Assembly (NCBI GenBank): GCA_012960245.1
Contig: DUBO01000014.1
Coordinates: forward strand, 78,178 to 142,177
From: Candidatus Binatota bacterium
GTDB taxonomy: Bacteria; Desulfobacterota; Binatia; UBA1149
DNA: 64,000 bases
Direction: 5' to 3'
Shown: positions 60,358 to 64,000 of the stretch, piece by piece
Layout: each line of letters starts with the position of its first letter
Numbering within the stretch: the first letter of the stretch is position 1
Translations under genes and position numbers: made by a program
The notes under the pieces: model-generated
What the model was told of the DNA's origin: nothing
What the model saw: the letters and a program-made list of their open reading frames with translations, nothing else
Database searches by the model: none

Positions 60358-61521
60358 CTACTCTTCCACTTCTATGAAGTCGGTGGGCATGTGGCTGTCA
60401 GGAAAACGATAAAAATCCAATGCATTGTCCCAGAGTATCTTGCGCTTGCTTTGATCGGTCAGACGCTCCTGGCTCAGGAATTCCTCTACCGCGTGGGGGT
60501 AACTGGAATCGGGGTGGGGAAAGTCGGTTTCGAATAGTATGCGCTCGTCACCTAGCTCTTCAATAGCATGGTAAACGAGATGCTCGTCTGGTTCCGTGGT
60601 GACAAAGCAGTTGCGTTTAAAGTACTCGATGGGCGCTTTGGTGCACTGGGGAGTTTCCAGCCACCCGGCCAATTCAACATGCTCTTCAATGCGATGCAGC
60701 CAGGCGGGTACCCAGGCGGAGCCTGCTTCCATATAGGCCACTCTTAATCGGGGAAAGCGTTCGTACACACCATTGACAATCATCGCCAGCATAGCCATTT
60801 GCGCCTCCATCTGGTGTACGCAGGTGTGCCACTCAACGAAGCTGTCGAAGCGTTCGCTACTGGCAGAATAGCCATTCAGGCCCATAAACTCATGGGTGGC
60901 AAAACTGACGTCCAGGTCCTGCAGGATTTCCCACAAGGGGTCGTAGTACGGATCGCCGAGGGTACGCTTGTTAAATGGATTTGGACGCGCCCAGAAGCAT
61001 CGGGTACCGAGGTGTTCGTAGGCGTAGCGAACTTCTTCCACTGCCCGGGTAATATCGTTCAACGGTACCGGGCCGGCGGTGAGGATTAGTCCGCCGGAAG
61101 TGTCGCGCATTTCTTCTCCCCAGCGACTATAGGCTCGGGCCATGGCAGCTTGCAGGTCGGGGTCGATGCCCTCCAGCCACATGTCGTAGCCGGGACCGTA
61201 GAGTACGGCCAGATCGACTCCCTCACGACGCATGGCAGCAGCGGTACTTGGGCCATCGAACTGCTTATCAATGACCTCGCCAAAGCGTTTGCGCATCTCA
61301 TCAGTGCTCCAGCGCACCGCTTCTTGCTGACGGCCGTAGAGCGTTTTGTGACTCTGGGTATAACGGCCATCGACGGTGGCTGGACGAAAGCGGTCCATAC
61401 CTTCAAAGGGTTGCTTCCAGGAAACGCGGTGCTGGTATTTTTTATCGAGGAAGCGTTCCCAAAGGTTCTTTGGTTCGATCACGTGGGCGTCGGCGTCGAA
61501 CACCTTTAAACCGTTGCGCAT
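60358..61521 (-). CDS. Amidohydrolase-2 family metal-dependent hydrolase/decarboxylase
   Basis: 387 aa. KVFDADAHVIEPKNLWERF gives the first metal cluster; FATHEFMGLNG, RVAYMEAGSAWVPAWLHRI and LFETDFPHPDSSYPHA supply later ligands. Typical of ACMSD/OHCU-like members. The gene leads a two-gene minus-strand unit with the unknown 170-aa protein; two palindromes lie upstream at 61546-61599. Distantly related to the 33294 protein but lower in G+C. Confidence 0.93.
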   Translation of the reverse strand: MRNGLKVFDADAHVIEPKNLWERFLDKKYQHRVSWKQPFEGMDRFRPATVDGRYTQSHKTLYGRQQEAVRWSTDEMRKRFGEVIDKQFDGPSTAAAMRREGVDLAVLYGPGYDMWLEGIDPDLQAAMARAYSRWGEEMRDTSGGLILTAGPVPLNDITRAVEEVRYAYEHLGTRCFWARPNPFNKRTLGDPYYDPLWEILQDLDVSFATHEFMGLNGYSASSERFDSFVEWHTCVHQMEAQMAMLAMIVNGVYERFPRLRVAYMEAGSAWVPAWLHRIEEHVELAGWLETPQCTKAPIEYFKRNCFVTTEPDEHLVYHAIEELGDERILFETDFPHPDSSYPHAVEEFLSQERLTDQSKRKILWDNALDFYRFPDSHMPTDFIEVEE

Positions 61522-61545
61522 AGGTATGTCTCCATCACTGCCTGG

Positions 61546-61599
61546 TACAAACTTCTCTGTTTGTAGTAAACCTCAATATATCTTTCCAGCAAGATATAT
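61546..61599. promoter_or_regulatory. Two palindromes upstream of the island amidohydrolase-2 gene
   Basis: TACAAAC-N6-GTTTGTA (61546-61565) is a perfect 20-bp inverted repeat 25 bases before the ATG; ATATATCTT-N6-AAGATATAT (61576-61599) is a perfect 24-bp one just upstream. Both have the size of MarR-type operators. Neither sequence recurs in the 59084-59218 region, so they may be bound by different proteins. Confidence 0.55.
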
Positions 61600-61659
61600 A
61601 TTCAGGGTACGGTATTGGCAAGCTGATGCCTCCCGACCGCAGAAACCTAGCTCCCGGCT

Positions 61660-61761
61660 TCAAGCACCCGCCCTACTCCATTCGGCGAACGCACTGATCC
61701 TGGGATTCCGATAGTGATCTGCGGATACCAGGTGCCGCCCAGGATTGAATAAATTGTAGAC
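61660..61761 (-). pseudogene. Possible C-terminal remnant of a LysR-type regulator
   Basis: Reads VYNLFNPGRHLVSADHY, then RNPRISAFAEWSRAGA and TGA, resembling the last segment of LysR effector domains (a hydrophobic strand then NPRxxAFxxW). It ends at the right direct repeat, as if cut there. Only about 33 codons, so the match is weak. Confidence 0.3.
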
Positions 61762-61762
61762 G

Positions 61763-61869
61763 GCGGGCTTGCGTGCGCGCGGCCCGCGACTATCGTCATC
61801 CCTCTGCTGGAGGTACCCGGGTGCAACTGTCTGAACAACACCGTCGTTTTCTTTTGGTCGACCAGGGCA
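61763..61869 (+). repeat. Right copy of the 107-bp direct repeat
   Basis: Matches 56245-56351 at 101 of 107 positions without gaps. It covers the leader and first 16 codons of the intact 177-aa gene, and is presumably the original locus. Confidence 0.95.
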
Positions 61870-62354
61870 TCGGCCCGACGATTTTTAACTTCCTCCTCAA
61901 CGGGTTGATCGTGTGGGCGTTGTTCAGGGGGGCGGAGAACGTACCGCTGTGGGGTGAACAGAGCGTTGGTGTTGACCTGCTGGCCACGGGATTCATCCTG
62001 CCCTTTCTGACCTGCGTCATAGTAAGCGCGCTGGTCTCGCGACAGGTAAAGTCGGGCAAGGTTTCCCCGCTACCCGACCAACAGTTTCCCCACTCGCGCT
62101 GGTTCGAGCGTTCTGTTCCAAGGCGCGGCCTGTTTCTCGGTGTACTGGGAGTTGTCTTTGGCGCGGTGCCGGTAGTGTGGGCCCTCACCCTCGGCCAGGC
62201 TCAACCGTTCAGCGTAGACTCCTTCGTGCTGTTCAAGGCCGTGTGGGCGGCCATGCTTGCGGCCGTGGTTACTCCGATCATCGGCTGGTGGGCGCTGGCG
62301 AACGCTTCGCGCGAGGGGATAACCGCCGAACCGCGTGCCCAGGATGCGCAGTAA
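61821..62354 (+). CDS. Small membrane protein of unknown function
   Basis: 177 aa from a GTG with GGAGG six bases upstream; the longer frame lies in the repeat leader. Four hydrophobic stretches (TIFNFLLNGLIVWALF, LLATGFILPFLTCVIVSALV, FLGVLGVVFGAVPVVWALT, AVWAAMLAAVVTPIIGW) suggest four transmembrane helices. No family recognised. The truncated copy at 56303 shows the gene once followed the serine hydrolase directly. Stop lies three bases before the PhyH gene. Confidence 0.82.
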   Translation: MQLSEQHRRFLLVDQGIGPTIFNFLLNGLIVWALFRGAENVPLWGEQSVGVDLLATGFILPFLTCVIVSALVSRQVKSGKVSPLPDQQFPHSRWFERSVPRRGLFLGVLGVVFGAVPVVWALTLGQAQPFSVDSFVLFKAVWAAMLAAVVTPIIGWWALANASREGITAEPRAQDAQ

Positions 62355-62357
62355 GCA

Positions 62358-63602
62358 ATGAAAATGTCCGTAGACTTCCGCACCCGGACAGACGGCGAGC
62401 CTGCCGCCTTTGACCCCGGGAAGTTTTTTTCCGACCAGCTTCCGGCTGCACTCGAAGCCAACCATGAACTGGTCATGCCCGGGGCGAGCCTGCTCGGGCT
62501 GCGACCGATCACCATCGAAAGCGGCGGCGATGCGTGGTCGCTTTCGTGGGACAGCGACCGGGTCGTAGTGCAAGCGGGTCCGGCCCGGGGGGCCGCTCGC
62601 GTCAAGTTCAAGGACGATCAACTGGCCGGGCTTGTCCGCGACCAGTTCACGCCCATAACCTTCATGGTCTCAGGCGCGCTCGACATGCCCGAGGGCAACA
62701 TCGGGCACCTGCTCGACTGGTGGCTTGTGCTGCGCGGCGCGCTCGACTCACGAACCCTTCACACACCGGGAGCGGTCTCCTTCGTTGACCGGCAGGGAGA
62801 AGCACTGGACCTGCACCGAGCCTTCGGTCCCGACGATCCAGTTGACGAGATGTCATGGTTCCTTCACGAGGCCGGCTACCTGCACATCACTGGCATGTTC
62901 GGGGAAAAAGAAATGGCGCGCATTGCCAGCGAGATGGACCTTGCCCGGCCTTCGTACGAGGAAGGCGACGGGCGAAGCTGGTGGGCCACCACCGGGGACG
63001 GCAAACGGCAGCTGGTGCGCATGCAGGCTTTTGACGAACGGTCCGAGGGCGCGGCGGAACTGCTACAGAACGATCGTTTTCTGAGTATAGGCGGTATTAC
63101 CGGCGATGGTCACGTACACGCGGGGCTGGAGAACAACCGCATCGAGGCCCTGGTCAAACCCATTGGCGTCGTCGAGGGAATATCCGACGTTCCGTGGCAC
63201 AAGGACTGCAGCCTGGGGCGGCACAGCTACGAGTGCTGCAGCCTGACGGTGGGGATCTCGGTCACCGGCGCCGACTCGGACTCGGGGCAACTACGGGTCA
63301 CCGCCGGTTCGCACCGGGCACTGTTATGGCCTTCGCTCATCGGTCCCGGCAACCACGACCTGCCCGAAATCGACCTGCCCACCCGTACCGGCGACATCAC
63401 GGCCCACCTCAGCTGCACGTTGCACATGAGCCAGCCCCCGGCTAAGCGCGAGCGGCGGGTGATGTATACGGGGTTCCGCTTCTCCGAAGCGGTATCTCCC
63501 GAAAAGGCCGCGGCCCGCGCGCGCCTGCGCGAGGTTCGGGAGGGAGCATACACCACGGTCTCCCAGGAACCGGCCCTCGGGGAAACAGCCGTGGAGGACT
63601 GA
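62358..63602 (+). CDS. Phytanoyl-CoA dioxygenase (PhyH) domain protein with N-terminal SCP2-like domain
   Basis: 414 aa. Residues about 1-150 look SCP2-like (SWDSDRVVVQAGPARGAARV, VSGALDMPEGNIGHLLDWW). The PhyH domain has VPWHKDCSLGRH (HxD of the 2-His-1-Asp iron site) near residue 278 and a distal His in LSCTLHMSQPP, plus RVTAGSHRALLWPS. The family hydroxylates acyl-CoA or other lipids with 2-oxoglutarate. Fusing lipid transfer to the oxygenase suggests a bulky lipid substrate. Co-transcribed with the membrane protein. Confidence 0.85.
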   Translation: MKMSVDFRTRTDGEPAAFDPGKFFSDQLPAALEANHELVMPGASLLGLRPITIESGGDAWSLSWDSDRVVVQAGPARGAARVKFKDDQLAGLVRDQFTPITFMVSGALDMPEGNIGHLLDWWLVLRGALDSRTLHTPGAVSFVDRQGEALDLHRAFGPDDPVDEMSWFLHEAGYLHITGMFGEKEMARIASEMDLARPSYEEGDGRSWWATTGDGKRQLVRMQAFDERSEGAAELLQNDRFLSIGGITGDGHVHAGLENNRIEALVKPIGVVEGISDVPWHKDCSLGRHSYECCSLTVGISVTGADSDSGQLRVTAGSHRALLWPSLIGPGNHDLPEIDLPTRTGDITAHLSCTLHMSQPPAKRERRVMYTGFRFSEAVSPEKAAARARLREVREGAYTTVSQEPALGETAVED

Positions 63603-63701
63603 CCCGGCCCGGATATCGCCTGGCCCCGGTGTTCAACCCTTGAGTACCACCTGCGGAGACGGCACTATCTCCACCGGAAGCCGACCGGCACCCCGACAAC
63701 A

Positions 63702-64000
63702 GTGAGTGACGATAACAAGAACAAGACACCCGACGCATTGCTGGCGGCACTGGGCAGGGTCGTGGGCGTGGCTACCGAGCCGCGCGTGACCCGCGACGAC
63801 GTCAACCAGGCCATGATACGGCACTGGTGCGACGCCATGACCGATCACAACCCGGTGTACACCGACCCCGCGTTCGCGGCCGAAAGCGTGCACGGCGGCA
63901 TAGTCGCGCCACCGGCCATGCTGGACACCTGGTCCATGCCCGGCCTCGCGCCGCGGCCACGACAGGAATCATCCAGCGGCGAGGAAGCCGGCATGGTGCC
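63702..64000 (+). CDS. MaoC/FAS1-like dehydratase, 5' part only
   Basis: At least 99 codons from a GTG at 63702, still open at the window edge. WCDAMTDHNPVYTDPAFA and VHGGIVAPPAMLDTWSM are the N-terminal hotdog motif of MaoC-type dehydratases, like the 5250 protein. No clear ribosome site precedes the GTG. Follows the PhyH gene by 99 bp. Confidence 0.85.
   Translation, partial: MSDDNKNKTPDALLAALGRVVGVATEPRVTRDDVNQAMIRHWCDAMTDHNPVYTDPAFAAESVHGGIVAPPAMLDTWSMPGLAPRPRQESSSGEEAGMV

Larger units (their letters stand above)
56245..61869. other. Putative acquired low-GC island flanked by 107-bp direct repeats
   Basis: Bounded by direct repeats at 56245-56351 and 61763-61869. The interior (56352-61762) has visibly lower G+C (50-60% in sampled lines against 65-68% outside) and A/T-richer codons and intergenic DNA. 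It carries an alpha/beta hydrolase, SnoaL-like protein, amidohydrolase_1, MarR regulator, unknown 170-aa protein and amidohydrolase_2. No integrase, transposase or tRNA is visible, so the integration route is unknown. The right end also holds a possible LysR gene remnant. Confidence 0.7.

Overview
The window is high-GC bacterial chromosome (most stretches I sampled run about 65-68% G+C), densely coded on both strands, with many 1- or 4-base start/stop overlaps (ATGA, GTGA) and frequent GTG/TTG starts. The gene mix suggests a soil or marine 'deltaproteobacterial-type' lineage (Candidatus Binatota, Myxococcota or similar). It has many acyl-CoA dehydrogenases, family III CoA-transferases, short-chain dehydrogenases, DUF35/thiolase pairs, amidohydrolases, DUF1329/DUF1214/DUF3604 proteins and large secreted proteins with DUF4215-type Cys repeats. 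The phylum is inferred; no rRNA or other marker gene is present, and I recognised no tRNA.

Layout. 12-1963: enoyl-CoA hydratase and acyl-CoA dehydrogenase. 2046-5082 (minus): RRM protein, VOC protein, exported subtilase. 5250-16933: a large acyl-CoA catabolic region with a double-hotdog dehydratase, acyl-CoA ligase, SDR (opposite strand), three overlapping CaiB/BaiF genes, MFS carrier, acyl-CoA dehydrogenase, KshA-like Rieske oxygenase and an amidohydrolase-fold protein. 16940-20115 (minus): exported purple-acid-phosphatase-like enzyme and a TPR protein. 20237-23123 (minus): thiolase, DUF35 protein, acyl-CoA dehydrogenase. 23330-29871: four exported proteins (EEP hydrolase, NHL-type propeller, PQQ-type propeller, small exported protein). 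29902-37001: SDRs, LLM oxidoreductase, EthD protein, amidohydrolase, DUF35 plus an Ltp2-like thiolase homologue. 37096-46308: TerC, SMUG1 glycosylase, methyltransferase, free-standing ACP, GNAT, VOC, two tandem acyltransferase-3 genes, DUF1329, steroid-5-alpha-reductase-like protein, PP2C, and a small gene broken by TAA. 46361-56239: SDR, DUF3604, DUF1214, sulfotransferase, copper type II monooxygenase-like protein, crotonase, serine-hydrolase lipoprotein. 61821-64000: membrane protein, PhyH-domain protein, and a MaoC-like dehydratase cut by the window end.

The clearest anomaly is 56245-61869. A 107-bp imperfect direct repeat (6 mismatches, no indels) flanks about 5.4 kb of visibly lower G+C (50-60% in sampled lines). 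It carries six genes: alpha/beta hydrolase, SnoaL-like protein, two amidohydrolases, a MarR regulator and an unrecognised 170-aa protein. The repeat is the leader and first 16 codons of the membrane-protein gene at 61821, so the left copy is a truncated duplicate of that gene. No integrase is visible. This looks like a horizontally acquired, MarR-controlled hydrolytic cassette.

Functionally, much of the window fits CoA-dependent breakdown of branched or polycyclic lipids (sterol or terpenoid-like side chains): activation by the acyl-CoA ligase, racemisation or CoA transfer by CaiB/BaiF proteins, dehydrogenation, hydration, SDR oxidation, thiolytic or retro-aldol cleavage by thiolase/DUF35 pairs, and ring attack by the Rieske oxygenase. 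The substrate is inference; no single gene proves it.
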